The notes: generated by a model not told the origin, from the letters alone. A stretch of DNA of 64,000 bases from Alteribacillus iranensis (GCF_900113025.1 NZ_FONT01000008.1:16251-80250); one strand, 5' to 3'. Shown: positions 1 to 9,565, counted from the stretch's first letter. Made by a program: numbers and translations.

Positions 1-929
1 CTCATACGGACAATACTGTTCCAAGCGAGAGATAGTAAATGAATGATGCCTCCACGTTTCAACATAACAATAGCTATAAAAATAAGCCCTAAAATAAGAC
101 TCCAACGATCAGTAAATGAGCTTACATAATTTTCAATAAAAACAAAGGCTCCTGCTCCTAATGCGGGCCCGAATATCGTACCATAGCCACCAATAAAAAC
201 CATGATCATAGCTTCCGCAGCTGTATGGACAGAAAACAACTCTGGACTAACAAATTGGTTTTTATAAATATATAGGGCCCCAGCTATTCCTGCCATTCCA
301 CCTGCCAGGGTATAAGCTGCTGTTTTAAATATTTTTGGGTTAAATCCAAGCGCGGTCATCCTGCTCTCATTTTCCATAACACCTTTTAAAATTTTCCCCA
401 TAGGTGAAGAAGTATAGACTTTTAGCAAGAAGTAAGAGAGGACAAAAAATACACCGATCATATAAAAAAGTCCTGTACTTGAAGCAATATTACCAAAACC
501 AAAGTTTGCACGAACCATCGTGCTCATTCCATCTGCACCGCCCCATAAATTCATACCAGAAGATATCAAGTATAGGACTTGTGTAAACGCTAACGTGACC
601 ATGAGGAAAAAAATCCCTGTGTTACGCATCGCTATAAAACCTGTTATCAAAGAAAAAATTAATGTAAGAATCAAGGCAGCCCCTAACAGAACATATACGT
701 TGCTCACATACTGACTTAATGCTACAACGGTATAGGCACCTAGCCCAAACAAAGCACTATGTCCCAGTGACGGCATTCCCCCAAATCCCATAATCAGCCC
801 TAAGCTCATTGCAAATATGGCCATGATTAATACTTCTGTAGATAAATAGATAACATACGGCGACGCCACAACAGGTATGAATAGCACGGCTGCCATTAAT
901 CCGATCGTAGACAAAATAATACGTTTCAT
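1..929 (-). CDS. Branched-chain amino acid-type ABC permease (LivM family), C-terminus outside window
   Basis: Integral membrane permease of a Liv/HAAT-type ABC importer. About 309 codons lie in the window and the frame is still open at base 1, so the end is missing. The ATG at 929 forms an ATGA overlap with the stop of the LivH-type gene, which fixes the start and implies translational coupling. The protein is hydrophobic throughout and has the family loop GGYGTIFGPALGA near residue 247. It is the last visible gene of the long catabolic operon. The two ATPases (LivG, LivF) that such systems need are not in the window and are expected beyond the left edge. The family is clear. The cargo is not, and the context suggests an aromatic acid or its breakdown product rather than leucine. 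Confidence 0.9.
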   Translation of the reverse strand, partial: MKRIILSTIGLMAAVLFIPVVASPYVIYLSTEVLIMAIFAMSLGLIMGFGGMPSLGHSALFGLGAYTVVALSQYVSNVYVLLGAALILTLIFSLITGFIAMRNTGIFFLMVTLAFTQVLYLISSGMNLWGGADGMSTMVRANFGFGNIASSTGLFYMIGVFFVLSYFLLKVYTSSPMGKILKGVMENESRMTALGFNPKIFKTAAYTLAGGMAGIAGALYIYKNQFVSPELFSVHTAAEAMIMVFIGGYGTIFGPALGAGAFVFIENYVSSFTDRWSLILGLIFIAIVMLKRGGIIHLLSLAWNSIVRM

Positions 930-1786
930 GTTTCAACCCTCCCAAATAAGCCAGTTGGTTTGAACATTAATATAACTACCATTAATACGAAAATTAAGGC
1001 CATTGAAAAAGTTGGAACATATAATTTTCCGAACACATCCACCAATCCAACTAATATTGCTCCAATAAAAGCACCCTTCCAACTACCTAACCCACCGATG
1101 ATTACTACAATTAACGAATTTACGAGGATCTCGTACTCCATTGTTGGATACATTCCTAAAATAGGGCCGCCTAATACACCACCGATTGCTGCTAAGCCAG
1201 CTCCAAACAAAAAAACGCCGGTAAACATTAATTTAATATTGAAACCAAGAGCGGACACCATTTTCATATCATCTACGCCAGCTCTGACCACCATTCCTAT
1301 TTTTGTCTTATTTTCAAAGTACCATAGCAACACAGCGAAGAGTATTCCTACAAATAACACAAACAAACGATAGGCTGGAAAATAAATCTCTCCTACCTCT
1401 ATGGAGAAATTCAAGATCCCTGGAACTGGAACGGATAGAAAATCTCCTCCCCAAATCCATAGTGATAAATCGCCGAGAACGAATATTAACCCTAACGTTA
1501 ACAATACTTGGTCTGTCTCACTGCTTTGTACTTTTGATATTAAAAACTTTTCTATAACGAAAGCCAGCAAGACAATTACAATTACTGCTAAAACTAATCC
1601 AATCCAAAAATTCATTCCACTTCTTATGAAGGTATAAGCGACATAAGAAGCTAAAATAAAGAAAGAACCGTGGGCTAAATTAATGATCCTCATTAAACCA
1701 TAGATAATGGATAACCCGGCTGCCATTAAAAATAAGAGCATTCCATAAGTTAATCCAGATAACAAGTTAGTCAGCACAAAACTCAT
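926..1786 (-). CDS. Branched-chain amino acid-type ABC permease (LivH family)
   Basis: Second membrane permease of the Liv-type importer, 286 residues, the usual LivH length. Visible signatures are GLSIIYGLMRIINLAHGSFF near the N-terminus and GGLGSWKGAFIGA near residue 230, the EAA-like loop that contacts the ATPase. It overlaps the next permease by four bases. Between it and the upstream substrate-binding protein gene lie 97 bases containing a stem-loop. Family assignment is firm; substrate unknown. Confidence 0.92.
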   Translation of the reverse strand: MSFVLTNLLSGLTYGMLLFLMAAGLSIIYGLMRIINLAHGSFFILASYVAYTFIRSGMNFWIGLVLAVIVIVLLAFVIEKFLISKVQSSETDQVLLTLGLIFVLGDLSLWIWGGDFLSVPVPGILNFSIEVGEIYFPAYRLFVLFVGILFAVLLWYFENKTKIGMVVRAGVDDMKMVSALGFNIKLMFTGVFLFGAGLAAIGGVLGGPILGMYPTMEYEILVNSLIVVIIGGLGSWKGAFIGAILVGLVDVFGKLYVPTFSMALIFVLMVVILMFKPTGLFGRVET

Positions 1787-1818
1787 AACCGTACTCCCTT
1801 CATTAAACTAAGCATGCA

Positions 1819-1877
1819 GGGGTTGTCTCCTTCTTGTCTTGAGATCTTCAAGAGCATTTATAGGTTGAGACAACCCC
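1819..1877 (-). promoter_or_regulatory. Intercistronic stem-loop between binding protein and permeases
   Basis: GGGGTTGTCTC at 1819..1829 pairs perfectly with GAGACAACCCC at 1867..1877. The loop contains a smaller CTTGA/TCAAG hairpin. On the minus strand no U-run follows the stem, so it looks like an mRNA-stabilising or partial-termination element. Such elements commonly let an operon make more binding protein than permease. The effect is inferred. Confidence 0.55.
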
Positions 1878-1883
1878 CTTTTC

Positions 1884-3146
1884 TTATTTTTGCGGTGTAT
1901 ATCCCGGATTCTCAGTTGGCATAGCAACCTCTTCGTAGGTACGTAATAATTCAAAACTTACTTCGCCATTTTCTTCAATACCCTCTAATATATAAAGATT
2001 TTGCGTAGGATGATTTGTATCTGGATCCAATGTAATTGGTCCCCTCGGGCTATCAAATGAAATACCATCGTTCAAAGCAGCCACTAAATCATCTGAATTC
2101 GTACTTCCTGCTTGTTCAATCGTTTCTGCTATCAGTTTTCCTGTATCATATCCATTAACAACATAAGCATCTGGGGTCTTGGAGTATTTTTCCTCATAAC
2201 TTTTAACAAACTGTTTATTTAAATCGTTCTCTAAACCAGGGTAATAGTGAGCAATCGTTTGTCCACCCACCACGTCTTCCCCGACAGATTCAATAGTAGA
2301 TGGTGCGTTCAGGACGGATGACCCGTCGATTAATCCATATTTTTCACCTAGGCCAAAATCTTTAAATTGTTGAATAAAGCGTGGTCCATCTGCGCCAGGG
2401 AAAAAGAAGAAGACAGCTTCAGGGTCCGTTTGCTTTATCTGTGATAAATAAGAAGAAAAGTCACTCGTTCCAGAAGCAGGCCACATGACATCTAATACCT
2501 CGCCACCATTCTCTTCATAGTTGGCAACGAAATCTGTTGCGATCTCATGTCCAGCTACGTAGTCAGAGGCAACTACTACTGCCGTTTCTCCTATATTTTC
2601 TGCAACATCCTCACCTTGCGTACCAGCATATTGTATGGAAGAAAATCCAATTCTCCATGAATAGTCACTCTGATCTTCCCAAGATAAGCTGTTTCCAGAA
2701 CCTACTACATTGATCATAGGGACTTGTTTATCTTGCTCCACAGCTTCTGTAAGCGCATATGCTATACTTCCAATGACTCCGCCACCAAAGAAATCAACCT
2801 GATGGTTCATCGTTAGTTGTTGGTAATTTTGAAGTGCTTTTTGTGGATCTCCCCCATCATCTTCAATAAGCAATTCAACATCGCGAGAGCCAATCTTGTA
2901 GTCATTTTCTTCAAAATAAAGCTCGATGCCTTCCTTCACTCCTTCACCCATGAAAGCGTAGTTGCCTGTCAAAGATAATGTAAATCCTAACTTCACTGGG
3001 TCTTGACCAGAAGCTTCCGTTTCTGAACCGGTTTCCGCATTTTCATTTCCGCCACAGGCGGTAAGTACCAACACAAGTCCGAGAAACAATACACTTAATT
3101 TAGTGAGCATTGTTTTTTTTATATTTATTATAGTTTTATCCTTCAT
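1884..3146 (-). CDS. Liv-type ABC substrate-binding lipoprotein (Peripla_BP_6 family)
   Basis: Extracellular solute-binding lipoprotein for the Liv-type importer, 420 residues. The start is taken as the ATG at 3146, preceded by AGAGGGAG; a longer reading from 3176 would overlap the upstream gene by 41 bases and has no better ribosome site. A basic N-terminus and hydrophobic stretch end in the lipobox LTAC, followed by a Ser/Glu-rich linker. The rest matches the LivJ/LivK fold, with KLGFTLSLTGNYAFMGEG at the start of the mature domain. It lies directly downstream of the molybdenum hydroxylase genes, with an 11-base overlap. The ligand is unknown; binding proteins of this family are known to carry aromatic acids as well as amino acids. 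Confidence 0.9.
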   Translation of the reverse strand: MKDKTIINIKKTMLTKLSVLFLGLVLVLTACGGNENAETGSETEASGQDPVKLGFTLSLTGNYAFMGEGVKEGIELYFEENDYKIGSRDVELLIEDDGGDPQKALQNYQQLTMNHQVDFFGGGVIGSIAYALTEAVEQDKQVPMINVVGSGNSLSWEDQSDYSWRIGFSSIQYAGTQGEDVAENIGETAVVVASDYVAGHEIATDFVANYEENGGEVLDVMWPASGTSDFSSYLSQIKQTDPEAVFFFFPGADGPRFIQQFKDFGLGEKYGLIDGSSVLNAPSTIESVGEDVVGGQTIAHYYPGLENDLNKQFVKSYEEKYSKTPDAYVVNGYDTGKLIAETIEQAGSTNSDDLVAALNDGISFDSPRGPITLDPDTNHPTQNLYILEGIEENGEVSFELLRTYEEVAMPTENPGYTPQK

Positions 3147-5520
3147 GAACAGCTCCCTCTCTTTTTGCTTTTTCATTTTTTTCAGCCTTCAAAATCAAGG
3201 AACGTAAATTACTCGGTGAAATAGGAAGCTGATTTAAGTTGATAGTAAGCGGAGATAGTGCATCAGAAACGGCATTCGCTAATGCAGCAGGAGGTGATAT
3301 GGCTCCTCCTTCACCGACTCCTTTAATCCCTAAAGGATTACGAGTTGATAAATACTCTTGATGGTCCATTCTCACTTTTGGAATTTCCATAGACGTTGGC
3401 AACAAATAATCCATGTAAGTTCCTGAAATTAATTGACCATTCTCATCATAAACCAACTCTTCATATACCGATTGTCCTATTCCTTGAGCAATCCCACCTT
3501 GAATCTGCCCCTCGACTATTTTTGGATTGATAATCTTACCGCTATCATGGACGATAGAATAGTCGATGATATCAAACTTGCCAGTTTTCTTATCGACTTC
3601 TACCACTGCCACATGGAAGCTTGATGAATAAGTGACCGTTGGCGGGAAAAAATAATACGTCCCTTCAAGGTCCGGTTCTACATTTCTTTTCGCTTTAAAC
3701 AAGGGGATTGGTTTCGCTAGTTGTGCAAGCTTACGAAAAGAAATAGACTTTCCATTTTTACTTTTAACTTCCCCATCTTTTAACGTTACATTGTCGATGG
3801 TGTCACTGAGTTCATCCGCAGCCAATCGAAGCAGCTTTTCTTTCATGATTTGAGAAGCTTCGTACAATGCGCTCCCAGCATTTACCGCACTTCGACTAGC
3901 AAACGTTCCTGCTCCATGTGGGAGAGCGCCTGTATCTCCGACGCGAATCAACACATCCGTAGGATCCACATTGAACTGATCAGCAACAATTTGAGCTAAA
4001 GTGGTTTCATGGCTTTGTCCTTGTGGACTCGCCCCCGCACTGGCAATAATTTTCCCGGAACCATCCAGTTTGACAACCGCCCCTTCAAACGGCCCGGTAC
4101 CTGTCCCTTCCACATATGAGGAAATGCCGATCCCGATCGACTTCGTATCATCTTTTTTCTCTTCCTTTACTTTTTTATATTTTTCATATTCGGAAATTTC
4201 TAGTACTTTTTCTAACGCTTCCGGATAGTTACCGCTATCATAGACAACCTTTCCACCATCTTTATAATAAAATCCTTGATCATAAGGCATTTCTTCTGCC
4301 CGGATCAGATTCTTTTTTATGACATCTACCATGTCCATTCCTAACTTTTCTGCTACTAAATAAAGGACACGGTCCATCGTAAATACTGCTTCAGGTCTCC
4401 CTGCTCCTCGATACGGTACGTTTGGTGTTTTGTTTGTTAAGACGATTCTAGCATTCGCTTCATAATGAGGAATTTTAAATAGTCCTCTCATATGGGCGGC
4501 AGTATTATACGCGCAAGTTAAGTTAAAATAGTTCATACAACCCGAGTCTAAAATATAGTTATCTTTTAAACCTAGGATATCTCCATTGTCATTGAAAGCA
4601 ACTTCCACTTTATGCAATTGATCTCTCGAGTGACGTGTTGCTTGTAGGTGTTCTACCCGATCTTCAACCCAACGCACGGGCTTATTCAGTTGTATGGATA
4701 GATAGGATACTAAGATTTCTTCAGGGTAGACGCCCCCTTTTGGGCCAAAGCCCCCTCCTACGTCAGGTGCTATCACTCTTACATTCTCTTCTATTAGACC
4801 TAACATGGATACTAAATAATTTTTAACTACAAAAGGGATTTGGGTTGATGTATAAACCGTTAGTTCATCTCTTCGACGATTATAATTAGAAAGAATCCCT
4901 CTTGTTTCTAACGGGTTACAATGAATTCTAGGAAATTTGATTTCTGTTTGAAGTACCTGATCTGCCTCTGAGGCTGCCTTTTGAAAGTCACCTACAACGA
5001 CTTCAAAAGAAGTGTGAACATTGTTTTTAATATTCTCGTGAACTAGCGGTGAATCATTCTCGACCGCTTTTTCTGGATTTACTACAGCGGGCAATGGTTC
5101 ATAATCAACTTCAATGAGTTCAAGGGCATCCTCCGCAACGTAACGATTTTCTGCTACAACTACCGCAATAGGATGTCCGACATACAGAACTTTTTCGCTG
5201 GCTAATAATTCTTTTGATGCCACCTGGGTCATGAGATTAATCTCTTCGGCATTTGGCGGGGTTTCCCCAAACTCTTTAAAAAATTTAAATGGTTCAATGA
5301 GGCCCTTTATATCATTTCCTGTTAAAACAGCTGCAACTCCTTCTAGTTCTTTAGCTTGTGTCGTGTCTATTTTTTTTATTTTTGCGTGTGCATGAGTGCT
5401 TCTTAAGAAAGCTGCTTCATGGGAGTCGGCCATTTTAATATCAGCTACAAATTCTCCATTACCTGACAGTAAGCGATGATCTTCTTTTCTTCGTACGTTT
5501 TTCCCTATAAAGTTACTCAC
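3136..5520 (-). CDS. Molybdenum hydroxylase large subunit (CoxL/CutL-like, form II)
   Basis: Molybdopterin-binding catalytic subunit of the xanthine dehydrogenase/CO dehydrogenase family, 794 residues. The start is the GTG at 5520, behind GAGGTGA; the upstream in-frame ATG at 5601 lies inside the small-subunit gene and would add a non-homologous tail. The active-site loop reads PYRGAGR, the form II type, not the AYxCSFR of genuine aerobic CO dehydrogenases. The conserved glutamate motif GVGEGGAI is present near the C-terminus, as is SPQGQSHET. With the CoxM- and CoxS-like genes it forms a three-subunit hydroxylase that would insert oxygen from water into a substrate C-H bond, often in N-heterocycles or aldehydes. 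The substrate is inferred to be part of the same catabolic route. Confidence 0.9.
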   Translation of the reverse strand: MSNFIGKNVRRKEDHRLLSGNGEFVADIKMADSHEAAFLRSTHAHAKIKKIDTTQAKELEGVAAVLTGNDIKGLIEPFKFFKEFGETPPNAEEINLMTQVASKELLASEKVLYVGHPIAVVVAENRYVAEDALELIEVDYEPLPAVVNPEKAVENDSPLVHENIKNNVHTSFEVVVGDFQKAASEADQVLQTEIKFPRIHCNPLETRGILSNYNRRRDELTVYTSTQIPFVVKNYLVSMLGLIEENVRVIAPDVGGGFGPKGGVYPEEILVSYLSIQLNKPVRWVEDRVEHLQATRHSRDQLHKVEVAFNDNGDILGLKDNYILDSGCMNYFNLTCAYNTAAHMRGLFKIPHYEANARIVLTNKTPNVPYRGAGRPEAVFTMDRVLYLVAEKLGMDMVDVIKKNLIRAEEMPYDQGFYYKDGGKVVYDSGNYPEALEKVLEISEYEKYKKVKEEKKDDTKSIGIGISSYVEGTGTGPFEGAVVKLDGSGKIIASAGASPQGQSHETTLAQIVADQFNVDPTDVLIRVGDTGALPHGAGTFASRSAVNAGSALYEASQIMKEKLLRLAADELSDTIDNVTLKDGEVKSKNGKSISFRKLAQLAKPIPLFKAKRNVEPDLEGTYYFFPPTVTYSSSFHVAVVEVDKKTGKFDIIDYSIVHDSGKIINPKIVEGQIQGGIAQGIGQSVYEELVYDENGQLISGTYMDYLLPTSMEIPKVRMDHQEYLSTRNPLGIKGVGEGGAISPPAALANAVSDALSPLTINLNQLPISPSNLRSLILKAEKNEKAKREGAVHEG

Positions 5521-5531
5521 TCTCTCACCTC

Positions 5532-6062
5532 TTACATTGATCGATTTTTCGTGTAATCCATCACCGCATCTACAATATTGGAATAGCCTGTACAACGACA
5601 TAAATTCCCTGAAATCACTTCTCTGACTTCTTCTCTTGTGGGAGACGGGTTCTTATCTAAATAATCAGTCAGTGTCATTAAGAATCCAGGTGTGCAAAAG
5701 CCGCATTGAAGAGCATGATGTGTAGAAAATGCTTCTTGAAGTCCGTTCAGTGTACCTTCATTGGTTGCGAGGGATTCAACCGTCTTGATATCATAACCAT
5801 CGGCTTGTACTGCAAACATAAGACAGGATCGTATCGATTCATTGTTCATAATAATCGTACAGGCTCCACAGACCCCATGTTCACATCCTAAGTGTGTTCC
5901 CGTTAAATCTAGTTCCTCACGCAAAAAGTCAGATAACAACATTCTTGGCTCTACTGCTTTGTTTACGACTTTTCCATTGACTGTCAATGTGATAGAAACA
6001 CGATTAGACTGTACTTTGTGATCGTTCGCATCTACTTGGGGTTGTTCGACACTGTTCTCCAT
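5532..6062 (-). CDS. Molybdenum hydroxylase [2Fe-2S] small subunit (CoxS/CutS-like)
   Basis: Electron-transfer subunit with two [2Fe-2S] clusters, 176 residues. The plant-type ferredoxin cluster is bound by C60, C65, C68 and C80 (motif CEHGVCGAC). The second cluster, in the helical domain, is bound by C120, C123, C155 and C157 (QCGFC and CRC). All eight ligands are present. The ATG at 6062 overlaps the stop of the FAD subunit by one base (TAATG), so the genes are coupled. It carries electrons from the Mo centre of the large subunit to the FAD of the medium subunit. Confidence 0.95.
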   Translation of the reverse strand: MENSVEQPQVDANDHKVQSNRVSITLTVNGKVVNKAVEPRMLLSDFLREELDLTGTHLGCEHGVCGACTIIMNNESIRSCLMFAVQADGYDIKTVESLATNEGTLNGLQEAFSTHHALQCGFCTPGFLMTLTDYLDKNPSPTREEVREVISGNLCRCTGYSNIVDAVMDYTKNRSM

Positions 6063-6940
6063 TATTGTAACGCTCCTTCCACATTTCCAGCAGCTTGGCG
6101 TAGTGCACGCTTCGTTAACTCAACTGCTAGGTCCATTCTGTACTCAGCCGTTCCGTGAAGATCTGTCTCTGGCTCCAGAGAATCTTTTATCTCTTCGCTG
6201 GCCTTCTCAAAAGTACTGTCTGTTGGCTCTTTTCCTATCAAATACTCCTCTAGTTCTTCTGCCACGTAAGGGACTTCATGCGCACCTCCGATCCCTACGT
6301 TTGCTTTCGTAATCAAGTTCTGGCTATCAATTTCTAAAACAGCAGCCACAGACACTAATGCAAAATCTCCCTGGCGCCTTGTTTCTTCAATAAATGCATA
6401 TCCGGCTTGAGGAGAAAGAACAGGTAAGACAATTTCTGAAACCATTTGTTGTGGCTCAAGGGCAGTTAATAAGGTTGTTAAATAAAATTCATCTGCCGTA
6501 TAGTTTGCTGTCTCTTCTTCGTCCACGACTACAATTTCCCCACGTAATGCCGCAAGAATAAGAGGTAGTTCTGCTGAAGGGTCTCCATGTGAGATACTAC
6601 CCCCAACCGTACCTCTCGTCCTTATTTGGGAATGCCCAATGTGTCTGATGGCGTCACGAAGCAATGGATTATATGTTTTCACAAGAGAAGATGTTTCTAC
6701 ATCTATCTGTCTTGTCCCACCTCCAATATGAAGAAAGTCACCTTCATGACGGATATAATTTAATTCTTCCAGTCTGCTAATATCAATCAAATACTCCGGT
6801 GTGGAAAGTCTCATATTCATTACAGGAATTAGACTTTGGCCGCCAGCTATGATTTTGGCCTCATCTCCATACATACTTAAATACTCTAAACATTCCCTTA
6901 CACTTTCAGGCCTTACATACTGAAACGTTGCGGGTTTCAT
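6062..6940 (-). CDS. Molybdenum hydroxylase FAD subunit (CoxM/CutM-like)
   Basis: FAD-binding medium subunit, 292 residues, typical length. The two FAD motifs of the family are clear: AGGQSLIPVMNMRL near residue 32 and GTVGGSISHGDPSAE near residue 110. It is the first of the three hydroxylase genes (M-S-L order), as in cox-type operons. No maturation genes of the coxDEF type and no molybdopterin-cytosine synthesis genes occur in the window, so cofactor assembly must be encoded elsewhere. Confidence 0.94.
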   Translation of the reverse strand: MKPATFQYVRPESVRECLEYLSMYGDEAKIIAGGQSLIPVMNMRLSTPEYLIDISRLEELNYIRHEGDFLHIGGGTRQIDVETSSLVKTYNPLLRDAIRHIGHSQIRTRGTVGGSISHGDPSAELPLILAALRGEIVVVDEEETANYTADEFYLTTLLTALEPQQMVSEIVLPVLSPQAGYAFIEETRRQGDFALVSVAAVLEIDSQNLITKANVGIGGAHEVPYVAEELEEYLIGKEPTDSTFEKASEEIKDSLEPETDLHGTAEYRMDLAVELTKRALRQAAGNVEGALQ

Positions 6941-6968
6941 TCAATCCCTCCTGACTTCACTTCTTTTA

Positions 6969-7421
6969 TTAATTCGTGTATGCACCTTTCTTCAATTGTT
7001 TCTTAATATCGTCGAAGAATTTTTTAGCCATGAATTTTGCAATACCTCCCAAGGCTCTACTTCCTACACCAGCTATTTTTCCGCCGATTTCTGCATCACA
7101 GTCCCATTTTAAGAGGCAGCCTTCCTCCGTTTCTTCGAGATTACAATCCATTTTCATACTCACATGACCTGGTGAGCCACTTCCTTCCGCTTCCAAAAGG
7201 TACTTGTTTGGTTTCTCTATGTCTGTCATGTATACTTTTCCGTTGTATTTTCCTTTTACTGCTGCTACTCCTAAGCTCATTGAAACATCGTAACTTCCGT
7301 CCTCCTGGAGCGTTAATCCTTCACAACCAGGAATAGCATGTTTTAATATTTCTGGATCATGAAGCGCTTTCCAAATATCTTCTCTCGGATAATTAAATTT
7401 CACTTCATTTGATAACTTCAT
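6969..7421 (-). CDS. CoxG-like SRPBCC-domain protein
   Basis: Small CoxG-family protein, 150 residues. The ATG at 7421 is preceded by AAAGGAGG and is preferred over an in-frame start 20 codons upstream. The sequence begins with the family pattern (MKLSNEVKFNYPREDIW) and ends in a basic amphipathic stretch. In carboxydotrophs CoxG tethers the Mo hydroxylase to the membrane. Here it sits directly upstream of the hydroxylase genes, which supports a similar partner role. That role is inferred from the family. Confidence 0.88.
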   Translation of the reverse strand: MKLSNEVKFNYPREDIWKALHDPEILKHAIPGCEGLTLQEDGSYDVSMSLGVAAVKGKYNGKVYMTDIEKPNKYLLEAEGSGSPGHVSMKMDCNLEETEEGCLLKWDCDAEIGGKIAGVGSRALGGIAKFMAKKFFDDIKKQLKKGAYTN

Positions 7422-7470
7422 GGTATCTTCCTCCTTTAATATAGTTAAATCATGAATAGAGACATAGAGA

Positions 7471-8745
7471 TTAAGCAACATGCGATTCTTTCTTTAATTG
7501 CCGAACTTGGTTTGCTTCTGTCTTAAGAGTAAAGAGGTAGGCGATAAACCCAAGGGATGCAAATACGATTAATAACACGATAGAAGATGTAAAGCTGCCA
7601 CCACTTATATCGCGCATCCAGCCCATGACATAAGTGGCAAACCCGCCAAAAATGTTCGTGAATCCCATCAGGCCGGCTGCTCGTCCTGCTGTTTCTTTTG
7701 TGGAGTACTTCACGATAAACAAATTGCTCAGATGAAAAACTCCCCCCATCGTTCCCATGGCAATCCCTAACGCGAGACCTGAAACAATAGCAACCCCAGA
7801 AGTGGTGGCAATAGACAACATTACCGCACAAGAAATAAACAAAATGGTTGCAATAAGACTCGGCCGCTTCGTTTTGTCAGCTAAATAACCACATCCGAGA
7901 ACAAAGGCTAGGGCAAACAGCCACGACAAGGATGTAATCGCTGTCATCATTTCTACATTAAAGCTCTTCGCTTGGCTTAAATAAGTAGGTAACCAAATGC
8001 TGATTCCGAAGAATAAGAAAGAAGCCATAACCATACCGAACCAAACGATCCAATAACGAAAATCTTGTGTGAAATTCTTCTGTTCTTTATCCTCAGAGAT
8101 ATCCGTAGTTTTTATATAATCTACTTCTTCTTTACTCATCCCTGGATGTTCTTCCGGGTTATTCCGCATCAAAAAGATGATCATTGGAATAATAATCAGC
8201 AAATTCGCAGCTGCGAGCAGGAAGAACGTGGCGTGCCATGTGAAGCTAGCAATAATCGCAGAAATAAAGATAGCCCCAAGAGCGGGTCCTGCATAGTTTC
8301 CAGAAACCCAGGAAGATTGAGCCCGTCCAATTTCGTTTTTGTGGAACCAATTGGCGATGAATTTGCCACATACAGGAATCATCATTCCTTCCCCAATACC
8401 TAATACGATCCTAGTAAGCATAAACATACCGTATGTAGTAGAAAGTCCGCCCATTATCATGGTTACGGACCATATCAGCACTCCTATGATCGCAGTTAAA
8501 CGGGCGCCATATTTGTCTATAAAAAATCCCCAAAAAAAGTTTGACAGAGCGTAGGCTACGAAGAAGATAAACGTGAGAAATCCGATCTTTCCGTTTGCAT
8601 TTTCTCCCGTTAATCCTAAATCACTTAAAAATTGAGGATTCGTTTGTATAACGGAAATGCCCAATTTGTCAATTTGTCCAAAGAACCATAAAAAGAAAAC
8701 TGGCATTGCAATATAAAACCAACGCTTGTTGTTTTTCATATCCAT
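7471..8745 (-). CDS. MFS transporter (anion:cation symporter-like)
   Basis: Major facilitator carrier of 424 residues with about 12 membrane segments. The N-terminal half resembles the ACS family that takes up organic anions such as hexuronates and aromatic acids; a typical loop is GFFIDKYGARLTA after the second segment. The start ATG at 8745 follows GAGGTGA, and a second ATG two codons on is possible. It is the middle one of three importer systems in the operon. The substrate is likely an organic acid of the pathway, by context only. Confidence 0.86.
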   Translation of the reverse strand: MDMKNNKRWFYIAMPVFFLWFFGQIDKLGISVIQTNPQFLSDLGLTGENANGKIGFLTFIFFVAYALSNFFWGFFIDKYGARLTAIIGVLIWSVTMIMGGLSTTYGMFMLTRIVLGIGEGMMIPVCGKFIANWFHKNEIGRAQSSWVSGNYAGPALGAIFISAIIASFTWHATFFLLAAANLLIIIPMIIFLMRNNPEEHPGMSKEEVDYIKTTDISEDKEQKNFTQDFRYWIVWFGMVMASFLFFGISIWLPTYLSQAKSFNVEMMTAITSLSWLFALAFVLGCGYLADKTKRPSLIATILFISCAVMLSIATTSGVAIVSGLALGIAMGTMGGVFHLSNLFIVKYSTKETAGRAAGLMGFTNIFGGFATYVMGWMRDISGGSFTSSIVLLIVFASLGFIAYLFTLKTEANQVRQLKKESHVA

Positions 8746-8802
8746 GTTGTCACCTCAAATACACCGAAGTTGTTCTTCAGTTGATAATATTCAACTAAAA
8801 TA

Positions 8803-9552
8803 TTAAGACCAATAGACAAAACGATTTCTCACATAGAGAAGCAACCGATCAAGAGCATAGCCAATGAGTGAAATATAAACCACAACAGCTAACACCTGGC
8901 TTTGCGATAGAGATGCAGATAAATAGGTGAGAAGATACCCAATTCCATTGCTGGAGCTGATCATTTCAGTTAAGACTGCGATGACTACTCCGATTGGCAG
9001 GGCGATCCGAAATCCTGTGAAAATGGATGGCATCGCACCAGGCAGGAATACTCTCCAAAACAATTTGCGTTTATCCGCTCCCATGTTCTGTCCGGACCAA
9101 ATATAAAGTATGTTTACTCTTTTTGCGCCATAATACGTATTTACGACAATTGGAAATATACACTCCAGGAATATTGTGAATATTTTAGACCCTGATCCTA
9201 TTCCAAAAATTAAAACGAATATTGGATAAAGCGCTACTCTCGGGACGGGATATCCAAAGGTAAAAATGGGTTGCATGATATTATCAAACGTCCGCGAGCG
9301 GCTCATAGCAATTCCTAACGGCACGCCAACGATAGCCGCGAGGGCAAATCCTGCAAGGATTCTGTATAACGTAATTCCAATATTTGACCACAAATCAGAA
9401 GTTGGGAGTAATTCCAAAAAAACTATTGCTATCTTTTCAATCCCTGGAAAGAGCTGTTCAGAAAAAAGTCCTGATAATGCCATCAGTTGCCAGACTACAA
9501 CGACAAGAATGAGAGATTGATATTTTTTGATCAGCTGCCATATGGAACTCAT
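8803..9552 (-). CDS. ABC transporter permease (TauC/SsuC family)
   Basis: Membrane permease, 249 residues, of the nitrate/sulfonate/taurine family of ABC importers. It has about six membrane segments and the ATPase-contact loop around residues 155-175 (FWRVFLPGAMPSIFTGFR), which matches the BPD_transp_1 EAA motif. It is paired with the homologous permease upstream, with 13 bases between them. The two related permeases probably form a heterodimer. The family also carries aromatic acids such as phthalates, which suits the surroundings. Confidence 0.9.
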   Translation of the reverse strand: MSSIWQLIKKYQSLILVVVVWQLMALSGLFSEQLFPGIEKIAIVFLELLPTSDLWSNIGITLYRILAGFALAAIVGVPLGIAMSRSRTFDNIMQPIFTFGYPVPRVALYPIFVLIFGIGSGSKIFTIFLECIFPIVVNTYYGAKRVNILYIWSGQNMGADKRKLFWRVFLPGAMPSIFTGFRIALPIGVVIAVLTEMISSSNGIGYLLTYLSASLSQSQVLAVVVYISLIGYALDRLLLYVRNRFVYWS

Positions 9553-9565
9553 GTATTCCCCCCCT

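Noticed and set aside
404..714. Two plus-strand open frames of 60-64 codons
   Set aside because: They lie antisense inside the LivM-type gene and have no ribosome site or recognisable product.
960..1637. Plus-strand open frames up to 137 codons rich in Thr, Ile, Pro and Asn
   Set aside because: Antisense shadow of the LivH-type gene; the composition is that of a reversed membrane protein.
3136..6940. Reading the Mo hydroxylase as aerobic CO dehydrogenase
   Set aside because: The active-site loop PYRGAGR lacks the cysteine-bearing AYxCSFR motif needed for the Mo-Cu site.
7523..7831. Minus-strand frame of 102 codons
   Set aside because: Out-of-frame reading of the MFS gene; Cys/His/Trp-rich nonsense composition.
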